Below are positions 47,595-57,158 of a stretch of DNA of 64,000 bases, piece after piece. The stretch spans positions 90,904 through 154,903 of the forward strand of contig NZ_VMHE01000003.1 of the NCBI RefSeq assembly GCF_007559425.1. The letters run 5' to 3'. The position numbers and the translations under genes are program-made. The DNA is from Allobacillus salarius. Its GTDB lineage: Bacteria; Bacillota; Bacilli; Bacillales; Alkalibacillaceae. The notes below the pieces were generated by a model, which ran no database searches, had not been told where the DNA came from, and saw only the letters and a program-made list of their open reading frames with translations. Position 1 is the stretch's first letter, and the number at the start of each line of letters is the position of its first letter.

Positions 47595-48500
47595 ATGGAG
47601 CTTAGACAACTACATTACTTTAAAAAAGTCGCTGAATTGGAGCACATGAGTGATGCGGCGGTTGAATTACATGTCGCTCAATCTGCCGTCAGCCGACAAA
47701 TTTCCAATCTTGAAGAAGAGCTTGGTGTACAACTATTTGTCCGCAGTGGGCGGAAGATTCACCTAACCCCTGTCGGAAAGATTTTCTTAGAACGAGTGAA
47801 TCAATCTTTGTTGGAATTGGATAAAGGGAAGCGAGAGATCGAGGATTATCTAAACCCAGAGACAGGTGTCATTCGTGTCGGGTTGCCAAGCAGCTTGTCC
47901 GCCCGGTCGCTGTCGAAGGCAATTGCTGGCTTCAAAAAAGAACATCCGCATATCGGCTTCCAGCTATACGCCGGAGAGACGAAAGAGCTTGAACGGCATG
48001 TCATTGAAGGGCAAATCGATTTATCATTTATTTCGCCCGTGCCGACAGACCATTCACAGCTAAACGGAAATATTTTTTTCACCGAACAGGTCATAGCTTT
48101 ATTGCCAAAGCACCATGAACTCGCGAACGAAACCGATCTTCGACTGAACCAGTTACGAAGCGAATCGTTTATTCTATTACCTGAAGGGAACGAGCTGCGT
48201 GACATTGCTGTTCGGGCCTGTCAGGAAGTCGGCTTCGACCCTGTCGTCGGGTTTGAAAACGAGGACATCGAGATGATCCAATCGCTCGTCAGCGCAGGAC
48301 TTGGCATTAGCATGCTTCCGGAGATCTCTTTATCGAATCGTTTACGTAAAGAAACAACTGCTTTGAAAATTATCGACCCTAATGTCTTAAGAACAGTTGG
48401 ATTGATTACACCGCGACATCGGAGCATTGGACCAACAGAACACGTCTTTTATGACTACATTACGAATTACTATGAGCAGCTGGACCAGTTTGGGTGGTAG
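47595..48500 (+). CDS. gltC: LysR-family activator of glutamate synthase genes
   Basis: 301 residues. N-terminal winged HTH (MELRQLHYFKKVAELEHMSDAAVELHVAQSAVSRQISNLEEELG) and C-terminal effector domain. Divergent from gltB with 161 bp between. In B. subtilis GltC activates gltAB when 2-oxoglutarate is high and glutamate low. Confidence 0.95.
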   Translation: MELRQLHYFKKVAELEHMSDAAVELHVAQSAVSRQISNLEEELGVQLFVRSGRKIHLTPVGKIFLERVNQSLLELDKGKREIEDYLNPETGVIRVGLPSSLSARSLSKAIAGFKKEHPHIGFQLYAGETKELERHVIEGQIDLSFISPVPTDHSQLNGNIFFTEQVIALLPKHHELANETDLRLNQLRSESFILLPEGNELRDIAVRACQEVGFDPVVGFENEDIEMIQSLVSAGLGISMLPEISLSNRLRKETTALKIIDPNVLRTVGLITPRHRSIGPTEHVFYDYITNYYEQLDQFGW

Positions 48501-48616
48501 ATTGCCAGAAGGAGTGGCTTATCACCATTTTCAGATCGCATTGGTGGCGAACCGAGCGGCCGATAAATAAAAAACTTCCGCTAAAACAGCACACGTCTTA
48601 TGGGTAAAGCGTTCCA

Positions 48617-48839
48617 TCGATAAATCATGTGAAGCCATCGAAAAATTGATCGAAGCCGCCGATAAACCGAGTACAGCCGCTGAAAAACCGAGCGAAGCCG
48701 TCGATAAACCGAGCGAAGCCGTCGATAAACCGAGCGAAGCCGCCGATAAACCGGGAGAAGCCGTCGATAAACCGAGCGAAGCCGTCGAAAAATCGAGTGC
48801 AGCCGCCGAAATACCGAGCGAAGCCGTCGATAAATTTTA
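48617..48839 (-). repeat. 21-bp-period array, GC-rich family in reverse orientation (10 units plus partial)
   Basis: Units start at 48617, 48638, 48659, 48680, 48701, 48722, 48743, 48764, 48785 and 48806, exactly 21 bp apart, with a partial at 48827. On the plus strand the unit is YCGATAAACCGAGCGAAG plus CCG. Its reverse complement (CGGCTTCGCTCGGTTTATCG) shares TCG, CGGCT, CG and TTT in order with the other GC-rich arrays. It lies in the convergent gap between gltC and dctP. An open frame of AADKPSEAVDKPSE repeats runs through it but has no ribosome site. Confidence 0.9.
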
Positions 48840-48890
48840 GATTTAATATAGAGGATAATTCTATTTTAAAATGTCGTCTGAAAGTTAAGG

Positions 48891-48913
48891 ACGGTTATCA
48901 ATCAGATAACCGC
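48891..48913. terminator. Hairpin in the gltC-dctP convergent gap
   Basis: CGGTTATC and GATAACCG form an 8-bp stem with a 5-base loop. Neither strand has a strong T-run, so termination is only possible. Confidence 0.45.
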
Positions 48914-48934
48914 CCCAAAAGATAAAGACCTTAT

Positions 48935-49987
48935 TCAATTTCCTTCCAGCTCCTGTATTTCCTTTTCCAGCGTATCGATAATCTCCCGTGCGCGTTCATT
49001 TCCAACCATATCGACATACTCTTCACGCACAGGCTTGCTTGATTCGCGAAATGCTTTACGTTGTTCCCCGGTCAATTCATTGATTTCAATATTACTTTCT
49101 TGTTTGATTGTTTCTAGATCTTCACTATTTTGCTCGTTTTGAATTTCGAATGATTTATCCTTCATTTCTTCCACGGTTTCATTAATCATTTGCTGCACAT
49201 CTTCTGGTAATCCTTCATAATAATCTGGATTGATTGCTGTCGTCGTTACATACAGTGAATGCCTAGACAATGTCATATTGCTTTGCACTTCATAAAATTT
49301 CATTTGTTCAATGGCAAACATCGGGTTCGTTTGCCCGTCAATCATATTTAACTGAAGCCCACTATACACTTGTTCATAAGGCATTGGTGTTGGGTTCGCT
49401 CCATAGGCTTCATAGGATGAAACGATGAGCGGTGAAGGCATCGTCCGGAATCGGTTTCCTTCAAAATCGCTTGGTTGCTCTAACGCCTTATTCGCCGTCC
49501 AATGATTAAATCCTTCCGTCCAATATGATAAAACTTTAATTCGACGGTCAAGAAACGCTTCATTCATCGGACCGTAGAGCGCCTCGCTTTCATTCAGAAC
49601 TTGCTTATTGATTTGCATATCATCAGAAAACAAGAAATGTAATAGCAATGCTTGTGATTCTGGCACCATCGTCCCAATATTACCCGGTGAAACGATTGCC
49701 ATATCCACAGCACCAATCTGCAGTAATTCTGCTTGTGTCGTTGCATCCCCGAGCTGTCCTACTGGATAAATTTCTACGTGCACATCACCATTCGATTTCT
49801 CTTCAATAATTTTTTTAAATTCTTCGACATAACTTTGTTGGACGGAGTCGATCTGTTCTTCATGAACGAAGCGGATGACATGCTCCGGTCCTTTTTCTCC
49901 AGCTTCAGATACCGTATTACCCTGATTTCCACAAGCGGCGAGTAAAATAAAAGCCATTACGATCGAGAACAGATTTAGCTTTTTCAT
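48935..49987 (-). CDS. TRAP transporter solute-binding lipoprotein (DctP)
   Basis: 350 residues from the ATG at 49987, 7 bases after AAGGTG. Lipoprotein signal (FSIVMAFILLAACGNQG). The DctP fold shows in DVHVEIYPVGQLGDATTQAELLQIGAVDMAIVSPG and in the conserved Arg of NRFRTMPSPLI, which pairs with a substrate carboxylate. Ligand likely an organic acid. Third gene of dctQ-dctM-dctP. Confidence 0.92.
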   Translation of the reverse strand: MKKLNLFSIVMAFILLAACGNQGNTVSEAGEKGPEHVIRFVHEEQIDSVQQSYVEEFKKIIEEKSNGDVHVEIYPVGQLGDATTQAELLQIGAVDMAIVSPGNIGTMVPESQALLLHFLFSDDMQINKQVLNESEALYGPMNEAFLDRRIKVLSYWTEGFNHWTANKALEQPSDFEGNRFRTMPSPLIVSSYEAYGANPTPMPYEQVYSGLQLNMIDGQTNPMFAIEQMKFYEVQSNMTLSRHSLYVTTTAINPDYYEGLPEDVQQMINETVEEMKDKSFEIQNEQNSEDLETIKQESNIEINELTGEQRKAFRESSKPVREEYVDMVGNERAREIIDTLEKEIQELEGN

Positions 49988-50004
49988 ACCCATTCACCTT
50001 CTTT

Positions 50005-51285
50005 CTATTCGGAATAAAACATCTGGTACGCTGTAATGATTTCTGGAAATAAGATAAATAACGCAGATGCGACAAATAAAATTAAGATATATGGCCATAT
50101 GCCTCGAATGACTTCTAAATATGGCTTTTCAAATACAGCTATAGCCGTGAAAATATCTACGCCAAAAGGCGGTGTTGCTGAGCCGATTGCAGCTTGTAAC
50201 GTGACGATAACTCCTAAAGCGATCGGATCGACACCAGCATCCATCGCAACCGGATAAAATATCGGAGTCATAATAATGATGACGACGAGTGGGTCGACAA
50301 ACATACACCCGATAAAGAAAAACACCGCAACGATAAATAACACATACGTAGCTGACGGATCAGCCCCAAGCACAGCAGAAGTCAACACTTCCGGTAATTT
50401 CGCGTAAGCTAGCACCCAGCTAAGTGCTGTTCCTGCAGCTACAAGAATAAAGACTGCCGCTGTAACAACTGCGGATGATTCGGCAATTTTCGGGATATCT
50501 TTCCATTTCACATCGCCGAAAACGAATACTTCCAAAATAAATGCATAAGCCACGGAAATGGCTGCCGCTTCTGTCGGACTAAAAATTCCTGTATAAATAC
50601 CACCAACGACAACAATCGGAAAACCGAGCGGCAATAGCGCCTTCCGAAAAGCTGTCCATCGTTGTTTCCATGTTTGTTTCTCAATTCGTCCGATATCATT
50701 TTTACTAGCTAATAGAAAACTGTATAACGCGAACATCGCAAAAATAATAAGACCTGGTAAAATACCGGCGATAAAAAGTTCACCGACAGAAGTTCCTGTG
50801 ACGACACCATAAACAATCATTGCGATACTCGGCGGAATAATTAGCGCCAAATCACTTGCATTGATAATTAATGGGATCGCCTGTGAATCTTTATATCCTT
50901 CCTTTATCATCCGTTCACGCGTTGGTTTCCCAACCGCAACAACCGTCGCTTGCGTCGAACCGGAAATGGACCCAAACAATGTACAAGCCGCTGCCGTGGT
51001 CACTGCATATCCGCCTCGTATATGGCCAATGAAGGCGCCAACAAAATCAAGTAATCTACTGGATGTTTTTCCTTTTGCCATAATGTCAGCAGCAAATATG
51101 AACATCGGAACAGCGAGTAACACAAACGTCTGAATCCCGAGAGAGAATTGCTGAATGAGCACCATTAAATTCAAATCAGGAAAATAAATAATGGCAATAA
51201 GTAATGGTGCAACGATCAATGGAATCATAATCGGAAATCCTAAAAATAATAAGAGAAACATAACCCCTAGCATAATCCATATCAT
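50005..51285 (-). CDS. TRAP transporter large permease (DctM)
   Basis: 426 residues, about 12 membrane helices, family motifs GFPIMIPL, FVLLAVPMFIFAADIMAKGKTSSRLLDF and GSISGSTQATVVAVG. It carries the sodium-coupled substrate path. Its ATG overlaps the dctQ stop (ATGA). Confidence 0.95.
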   Translation of the reverse strand: MIWIMLGVMFLLLFLGFPIMIPLIVAPLLIAIIYFPDLNLMVLIQQFSLGIQTFVLLAVPMFIFAADIMAKGKTSSRLLDFVGAFIGHIRGGYAVTTAAACTLFGSISGSTQATVVAVGKPTRERMIKEGYKDSQAIPLIINASDLALIIPPSIAMIVYGVVTGTSVGELFIAGILPGLIIFAMFALYSFLLASKNDIGRIEKQTWKQRWTAFRKALLPLGFPIVVVGGIYTGIFSPTEAAAISVAYAFILEVFVFGDVKWKDIPKIAESSAVVTAAVFILVAAGTALSWVLAYAKLPEVLTSAVLGADPSATYVLFIVAVFFFIGCMFVDPLVVIIIMTPIFYPVAMDAGVDPIALGVIVTLQAAIGSATPPFGVDIFTAIAVFEKPYLEVIRGIWPYILILFVASALFILFPEIITAYQMFYSE

Positions 51286-51956
51286 TTTTTACGCCCCCCT
51301 TGATGCAAGCCTGGATTCTGCCTTTGCAGCTCCACATCCTTCTCACGCTTTTCGTTGTCTGCTGTCTCGGAAGGGGCTGTTTCACTCACTTCACTTCGAT
51401 GAACAAATGAGTTATCTCCTCGTTCCCTTCTCCGTCTGATTTCCTTCAAAATCGGATCCTGTGTCCCATCAATCAGTTCTTTGTTACGGATATTCAAGAC
51501 GGCTTCCATCGCATATTGGATTCCTGCGAAGAAAAATCCTAATGGAATAAAAATGGATACTAAGTAGTAGGGAACTTGCAAGGCTGGTGTCGTTCTTCCG
51601 GTCTCCATTAATATGGAAACGTATTGAACAGATAAGTAACTTAAGTAGAATAATAGAATGGATGTAAAAATAGTAACGAAAATAACGAGCGCTTTTCTCA
51701 CTTTATACGGTAAAAACTCAACTATCGCTGTCATTTTCAAATGTCTGCCCCAACGAGCACAAAAGCTGAGACCGACAAACGTAATCAAAATGATCAGAAA
51801 CTGCCCCACTTCTTCCGCAAATGTCCACGAATTGTTAAATACACTTCGCGCAATGACATTTCCTAGCAAAACAAGGGTGATGGCGATTAAAGCATAACTG
51901 ATCATCCAGCCTTCTACTTTCGCTTGAATACGATCAATTTTTCTTAGCCAATTCAT
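51282..51956 (-). CDS. TRAP transporter small permease (DctQ) with extended tail
   Basis: 224 residues; four membrane helices in the first 160, with TFAEEVGQFLIILITFVGLSFCARWGRHLKM as in DctQ. The last 60 residues are hydrophilic and highly charged (RRRRERGD... to QGGRKK), longer than the usual DctQ of about 160-180. Role of the tail unknown. Confidence 0.92.
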   Translation of the reverse strand: MNWLRKIDRIQAKVEGWMISYALIAITLVLLGNVIARSVFNNSWTFAEEVGQFLIILITFVGLSFCARWGRHLKMTAIVEFLPYKVRKALVIFVTIFTSILLFYLSYLSVQYVSILMETGRTTPALQVPYYLVSIFIPLGFFFAGIQYAMEAVLNIRNKELIDGTQDPILKEIRRRRERGDNSFVHRSEVSETAPSETADNEKREKDVELQRQNPGLHQGGRKK

Positions 51957-52100
51957 TAAAAGATGCCCCCCTAAATTCCTCGCTTCCTAACTCTTCTTCC
52001 AACATAAATACCCGCAATTTTACCCATTAAACTAGAAAAAGCTAGCGAATCAGAACCAGTTTTTCCCACACTTGGCGAATCACCTCTTATTTTGCAGAGC

Positions 52101-52138
52101 AAAAAAAGATGACCCCGAACTAGTCGAGATCATCTTTA
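52101..52138 (-). terminator. Intrinsic terminator after the FAH-family gene
   Basis: AAAGATGA.C and G.TCATCTTT pair with a loop containing ACTAGT; seven Ts follow on the minus strand. It separates the FAH/AEC unit from dctQMP. Confidence 0.8.
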
Positions 52139-52169
52139 ACAATTGAGACTATTATTTTCTTTCCGCAGA

Positions 52170-53024
52170 CTACTGCTCGCCAATCGGATTCTCAAGCGCC
52201 CCAATTCTCTCAATTTCTACGCGAACATTGTCTCCTTTTTTCAAAAACTTCGGTGGTTGATACCCTTTTCCAACACCGCTCGGCGTTCCTGTCGTAATAA
52301 TATCACCTGGATACAACGTCATACCCGTTGATAATAATGACAATAAGTGAGGTACGTTAAAAATCATATCCTTTGTATTACCGTCTTGGCGCATTTCATC
52401 GTTTACATACGTGCGAATGGAGAGGTTATCTGGTTGAGCCACTTCATCTTTCGTCACAAGGACTGGCCCCATCGGACCGAATGTATCCAACGACTTGGCA
52501 CGGAAAAACTGCTTATGCCGTTTTTGCAAGTCCCGAGCCGAAATGTCGTTCAAAATCGTGTAACCAAACACGTGATCCAAGGCTTTTTCCTCACTGAAAT
52601 TCACACCTTGTTTTCCGATAATCACGGCCAATTCTCCCTCGTAATCCAACTCACTCGTTATTGCTTCGTGAGGGTCAACGGTTTCCCCATTGGCAATGAT
52701 GGACGTCGGTGATTTCGAGAAAATGACCGGGTCTTTTGGTACGGCTTTTTCATCACGATTTTCATCCATCTCAATGGCATGATCGCGATAGTTTTTCCCG
52801 ACACTAATAATATTTTTTTCTGGAATGTAAGGGGGACGAACATTTACTTCGTCGATTGAGATAGAATGCTTCATTTTATTTTCAAAATCAACGAACTGGA
52901 ATCCTTGGATGACGGATAAAAGCGTCGGAAATAACTCGACCAATTTTGGATAATAGTCGATGCGATCCCCCTGTAAAACTCCCCAATAATGCTGATGATC
53001 GGTTTCAAAAGCGATAAATTTCAT
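52170..53024 (-). CDS. Fumarylacetoacetate hydrolase family enzyme
   Basis: 284 residues. The C-terminal catalytic domain has the metal-site acids in ELDYEGELAVIIG, with GYTILNDISARDLQ and TGTPSGVG. The family hydrolyses or decarboxylates acyl-pyruvates, oxaloacetate or aromatic breakdown products. The short N-terminal domain is of YisK type. Placed with the TRAP and AEC carriers, it likely acts on an imported keto- or dicarboxylic acid (inference). Confidence 0.88.
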   Translation of the reverse strand: MKFIAFETDHQHYWGVLQGDRIDYYPKLVELFPTLLSVIQGFQFVDFENKMKHSISIDEVNVRPPYIPEKNIISVGKNYRDHAIEMDENRDEKAVPKDPVIFSKSPTSIIANGETVDPHEAITSELDYEGELAVIIGKQGVNFSEEKALDHVFGYTILNDISARDLQKRHKQFFRAKSLDTFGPMGPVLVTKDEVAQPDNLSIRTYVNDEMRQDGNTKDMIFNVPHLLSLLSTGMTLYPGDIITTGTPSGVGKGYQPPKFLKKGDNVRVEIERIGALENPIGEQ

Positions 53025-53043
53025 GGAGCCTCTCTCCTTTTCC

Positions 53044-53940
53044 TTATGTCAATATCCATAATAAACCAGATATCGTAAATATACTGAGTATTGTCGTGAC
53101 TAACGTAATACTTGAAACTAAATCAGGTCGTGCACGAAACTCAAGTGCAAACATCGTTGTCGTTGCAGCGGTCGGCATGGCAGCGATCACAATCAACACT
53201 TTCCCGAGCAATTCAGGCATCGGAATGAGTAAGACAAACAACCATGTAATGAGTGGTGAAATAATCAATCGTAATGAAGAAGATAAAACCACTTTATGAA
53301 TATCAAATTCACGGAATGCGATATTTGCGAGTTGCATACCAAGCCCGACCATCATGAGCGGGATGGCAACTGCAGCCAACATGTCAACGACTTCCATTGC
53401 CTGTGTCGCAAGCTCAATATTCAACCATTTCATTAAAAATGCGAATAGCATCGCATATGTTGCGGGCATTTTTAAAATAGTCAATAACGCTTGTCTCATG
53501 CCACTTACCCCGCGAGACGCATAATAGATACCGAAAAAATTCATTTGTATTGTTTGTATAGACATAAATAAGATTGCATAAACAAAAGCTTCTTCACCAA
53601 ATGCAAACAAAATGACCGGTGATCCATAATTCCCAGCATTCATAAAAGCATTTGATAAAATCATACCACTTTCAACAGATCGTTCCCATTTAAATAACAT
53701 GGATAAAATTTTGTTTATCAAAATCATCGCAAATAGAATGATGAAAGACATTATAACAATCGTGCTGAATTCCCCAGATAAATCTCTCGTATAGAAGGCT
53801 TCAAAAACGAGTGCCGGAACAAATATATAAATCGTAACAGCAGATACGGAGCGAACATCCATCTTACGGATTCGTTGCAAGACGTATCCGATCGCGAAAA
53901 TGGATACAATCGGTAATATAACTTCAATAAAAATAGACAA
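53044..53940 (-). CDS. AEC (auxin efflux carrier) family permease
   Basis: 298 residues, about 10 membrane helices, with the inverted 5+5 arrangement and the N motif SNAFMNAGNYGSPVILFAFGEEAF in the first half. Family members carry malate, malonate and similar acids. Upstream of the FAH gene by 19 bases, same transcript. This fits organic-acid use. Confidence 0.88.
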   Translation of the reverse strand: MSIFIEVILPIVSIFAIGYVLQRIRKMDVRSVSAVTIYIFVPALVFEAFYTRDLSGEFSTIVIMSFIILFAMILINKILSMLFKWERSVESGMILSNAFMNAGNYGSPVILFAFGEEAFVYAILFMSIQTIQMNFFGIYYASRGVSGMRQALLTILKMPATYAMLFAFLMKWLNIELATQAMEVVDMLAAVAIPLMMVGLGMQLANIAFREFDIHKVVLSSSLRLIISPLITWLFVLLIPMPELLGKVLIVIAAMPTAATTTMFALEFRARPDLVSSITLVTTILSIFTISGLLWILT

Positions 53941-54153
53941 GTAGCTGCATCTCCTATCCTTATTCTTCTTTCACTACTATAACGCATCATAAGCTTTGGT
54001 GAAATAGCGAGAAACGACACAACAGAAGGGCTCCGACAACTGGTGACAAAACTATCCAAAAAAACCTCCTTCACCTAGTTAAGGAAATATGATAGACTAT
54101 TAATACAAAAAACTGTTAAATGATTAGTTACTTTTAACTAGGAGGGCTACATA

Positions 54154-54921
54154 TTGATAGAAATGAATAGTCATATTTTACCGGGAAGGGGTGCTGGGCC
54201 TAAGTCCATCCACGAAAGTATACAGATGGCAAGGGATGCAACCAAGCATGGAATTCGCACTATTGTTGCAACACCAAGACACCTCGATGGTAATAATGAT
54301 AATACAAAATTGGACATACTGAAGGATATCGTCCACTTCAGAAATGAACTGGAGCAAGCGAATATCCCGCTAACAGTGTTAGCAGGCCAGGAAATTCGAT
54401 TATCATGGGATTTACTGGAGCGTTTAGAGAAAAATGAATTGCTTCCGATCAATGAAAAGTCCAACTATTTATTGATCGAGTTTCCAGTAAATCATATACC
54501 GAAGTTTTCCGAGCAAATTTTATTCGATTTACAAATGAAAGGGTTCATACCGGTCATTGCTCACCCGGAGAGAAACAATGAATTTTTAAAGAGACCACAA
54601 TTTTTATATAATCTAGTCAAGAAGGGAATGCTCGTCCAACTGACAGCTGGTAGTGTCAACGGCCGATTCGGTAAGAAAGTCGCGAAATTCGCACATGAAT
54701 TAATTGAAGCAAATTTAGTTCATTTCATTTCTTCTGAAGCGAATCATACGAGAAAGTATCCATTCGAATTAAAAGAAGCTTACGAAAAGATAGAAAAAAG
54801 CTTCGGTAAACAAATGCATTATTATTTTCTCGAGAATACACAAGCATTAATTGAAAATGAAACAATCTTTGCGGAACCACCTACTCGAATCAAAACGAAA
54901 AAGATCTTTGGTATTATATAA
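54154..54921 (+). CDS. YwqE/CpsB-like PHP protein with degraded metal site
   Basis: 255 residues from TTG at 54154, 8 bases after AGGAGG. The fold matches the tyrosine-phosphatase YwqE/CpsB family along its length (HPERNNEFLKRPQFLYNLVKKGMLVQLTAGSVNGRFGKK, GQEIR). But ligand motifs are changed: family DIHCHILPGIDDG reads EMNSHILPGRGAG (first His is N5; the two Asp become G-A), TPHH reads TPRH, and SDAH reads SEAN (about 194-197). Four or more metal ligands are missing, so phosphatase activity is doubtful. There are no neighbouring capsule or tyrosine-kinase genes. Frame is intact, so it is kept under some selection. Confidence 0.85.
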   Translation: MIEMNSHILPGRGAGPKSIHESIQMARDATKHGIRTIVATPRHLDGNNDNTKLDILKDIVHFRNELEQANIPLTVLAGQEIRLSWDLLERLEKNELLPINEKSNYLLIEFPVNHIPKFSEQILFDLQMKGFIPVIAHPERNNEFLKRPQFLYNLVKKGMLVQLTAGSVNGRFGKKVAKFAHELIEANLVHFISSEANHTRKYPFELKEAYEKIEKSFGKQMHYYFLENTQALIENETIFAEPPTRIKTKKIFGII

Positions 54922-54964
54922 TACAGAACGGTCAATAACGAAGATAAAGTGAGGATGGAAGCGG

Positions 54965-55711
54965 ATGAATAGAAACCTTATGATCAGTGATATTCATGGA
55001 CATTTGAATGCGTTTGAACAGTTACTTGAAAAGGTCGATTTTCAACCTGCAAGTGATCAACTAATCCTACTAGGAGACTATATTGACCGGGGTCCATCCA
55101 GTAAGGAAACAATTGAATTTGTCATGGATTTACAAGCGAATGGTGCAATTGCTTTACGCGGAAACCATGATGACTGGTTTCTCCAGTGGCTGCAAGACCC
55201 GAGTCAAGTATCGCCAAACTTTTTATTAAATGGTGGCATGGAAACGATCCAATCGTATATCGATGAGTTAGGTGATGAGTATTCATTGCAAGCACAAGCC
55301 GAATGGACTGCCTATATTCGAGATAATTATCCAACACATGTCGATTTTTTAAATGGATTACCTCTTTATTACGAACATGACGAATTGATCTGTGTTCATG
55401 CTGGCATTGACCCACTCCAAGTAAATTGGAAAAACACTTCAAAAGAAGACTTTTTATGGATTCGAAAAGAATTTCATAATAGCGTAATCGATTCCGACAA
55501 ACCAATCATATTCGGTCATACACCAACAAAAGGATTACAAGCACATGCCGGCGTTTATTTTGACGACAATAAAATTGGTATCGATGGTGGCTATACATTC
55601 GGCTACCAACTCAACTGCTTAATATATGAACAAAATGAATTCACCGAAGTGGCTGTCACAAAAGAGGAAGTAGAGACTGGCATGACTCGACAATTATTTC
55701 CGAGGAAATAA
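54965..55711 (+). CDS. PP2A/PrpE-type metallophosphoesterase
   Basis: 248 residues with the ordered motifs DIHGH, GDYIDRGP, RGNHDDW, VHAGIDP and FGHTPTKG, which bind two metals. Family members are serine/threonine protein phosphatases or diadenosine tetraphosphatases. It follows the YwqE-like gene by 43 bp in the same direction. Confidence 0.92.
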   Translation: MNRNLMISDIHGHLNAFEQLLEKVDFQPASDQLILLGDYIDRGPSSKETIEFVMDLQANGAIALRGNHDDWFLQWLQDPSQVSPNFLLNGGMETIQSYIDELGDEYSLQAQAEWTAYIRDNYPTHVDFLNGLPLYYEHDELICVHAGIDPLQVNWKNTSKEDFLWIRKEFHNSVIDSDKPIIFGHTPTKGLQAHAGVYFDDNKIGIDGGYTFGYQLNCLIYEQNEFTEVAVTKEEVETGMTRQLFPRK

Positions 55712-55738
55712 TTTTGTCGAACCATAACATTAATCATT

Positions 55739-56275
55739 TTAAGATAAGAAAACCGCTCCATAAGCCAGTGCACCAACAATAACGAATGCCGGGTGAATAT
55801 TTAACCGTTCTAAAAACACAAAGCTTAACACAACCAAGATGATTGTATGAACAATACCTGCATCAAAATAAGATGTCTCAAAAAACTGGTAAGCTAAAAC
55901 GGCCAATAACACCGCGATCGTCGGTCGAATTAATGATGTCATTCGTTTTACTTTCGGTGAATCTTTAAATTTATTCAAAAGATTGAGTAGAAGAATCATA
56001 GCAACTAACGTCGGTATAACGGTTGCCGCTAATGCAACCAATGAACCAAGTACCCCTGCTACCTCGAACCCAATATATCCAGCCATTTTCGTAGCGATCG
56101 GACCTGGAAGGGCATTTCCCATCGCCAGCACCTCACCAAACTCTTGACGAGTCATGAATTCATACCGCTGAACGACTTCAATTTCAATTAACGGAATAAT
56201 CGCCGGACCGCCTCCGTACCCAACAATCCCTGGAATGAAAAAAGCTAGAAATAAATACCATAAATCCAAAAGCAT
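55739..56275 (-). CDS. Chromate transporter family protein, half-size subunit B
   Basis: 178 residues, about 6 membrane helices. Conserved chromate-family motifs FFIPGIVGYGGGPAIIPLIEIEVVQRYEFMTRQEFGEVLAMGNALPGPIATKMAGYIGF. Half-size ChrA pairs form one carrier; transport of chromate or of sulfate-like anions is not shown. Confidence 0.9.
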   Translation of the reverse strand: MLLDLWYLFLAFFIPGIVGYGGGPAIIPLIEIEVVQRYEFMTRQEFGEVLAMGNALPGPIATKMAGYIGFEVAGVLGSLVALAATVIPTLVAMILLLNLLNKFKDSPKVKRMTSLIRPTIAVLLAVLAYQFFETSYFDAGIVHTIILVVLSFVFLERLNIHPAFVIVGALAYGAVFLS

Positions 56276-56278
56276 CCG

Positions 56279-56842
56279 TTACACCTCCTTCCTCTTCGGC
56301 TTCGTCGTCAACGCATAAACAATCAATGCCCCAATTAATAGAACTGGATGCCAATTCAGCACAACATATACGATAATACTGACAACACTTAAACTAATCG
56401 CAATTGGTAAACCTAATCCTTTTATCGAATTTCTAAAAAAATTAAACGCCAACATAAAAAGGAGCACGCCGACAACTGGCGCGATTGCTTGTGTCATTCC
56501 TTGAACAATGGAAGAGTCACGAAAACTGACCAAAAAACTGATTAACGCGATCATCAGAAGTACTGTTGGAAGCACCGCCGCAATCAAAGCACCGATCATC
56601 CCAGTAAATCCACCAATCCGGTAACCGATATAACCAGCCATTTTTGTCATAATCGGCCCTGGCAGTGAGTTTCCGAGTGCTAACACATTGCCAAACTCTT
56701 GGTCATCCATCCATTTATACTGTTGAACGACTTCTTTATGAACTAATGGAATTGTGGATGGACCTCCACCATATCCAAGTAGTCCTGTTCGTAAAAAACT
56801 AATGAATAAATCTTTATTGACAGACCATTTTGATTTTGTCAT
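56279..56842 (-). CDS. Chromate transporter family protein, half-size subunit A
   Basis: 187 residues, same motif pattern (LGYGGGPSTIPLVHKEVVQQYKWMDDQEFGNVLALGNSLPGPIMTKMAGYIGY). Three bases before its partner, so they are translated together. Resembles the ywrA/ywrB pair next to lrp-type regulators in B. subtilis. Confidence 0.9.
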   Translation of the reverse strand: MTKSKWSVNKDLFISFLRTGLLGYGGGPSTIPLVHKEVVQQYKWMDDQEFGNVLALGNSLPGPIMTKMAGYIGYRIGGFTGMIGALIAAVLPTVLLMIALISFLVSFRDSSIVQGMTQAIAPVVGVLLFMLAFNFFRNSIKGLGLPIAISLSVVSIIVYVVLNWHPVLLIGALIVYALTTKPKRKEV

Positions 56843-56876
56843 TATGGCATCCCCCTTTCACTTTCTTTATTACTTA

Positions 56877-57023
56877 GGCTCATATATTTTAGAATTAGGC
56901 TTATATATCTTTCATTTCGGCTCATATAAATCGATTTCTAACCTATAACGGGGCTCGATGATCGCATAAGTTAATTCTATAGGAACATATTTAAAACTTT
57001 TAGGCACATATATATTTAGCTAG
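56877..57023 (-). repeat. 21-bp-period array, core GGCNCATATA on plus strand (7 units)
   Basis: Cores start at 56877, 56898, 56919, 56940, 56961, 56982 and 57003, exactly 21 bp apart: GGCTCATA, GGCTTATA, GGCTCATA, then weaker AACCTATA, ATCGCATA, GGAACATA, and GGCACATA. The reverse complement is TATGAGCC, the same core as at 6.1 and 9.6 kb, so this array is in the opposite orientation. It is the only one between divergent genes; both promoters must lie within or beside it. Confidence 0.87.
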
Positions 57024-57158
57024 CCAATCGATTTTATAAACACGGATAATAGAACTTCATCAAAGTGACATCAAATCACTTTATTTTCAAACAAAAAGTG
57101 ACAGAACAATCAATTTTCTTTATAATAGAATTAATTAACAAGAAACGTGGTGAACATT

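Noticed and set aside
48646..48840. AADKPSEAVDKPSE repeat peptide in the 48.6-kb array
   Set aside because: Starts at TTG inside a unit with no ribosome site; explained by the 21-bp period.
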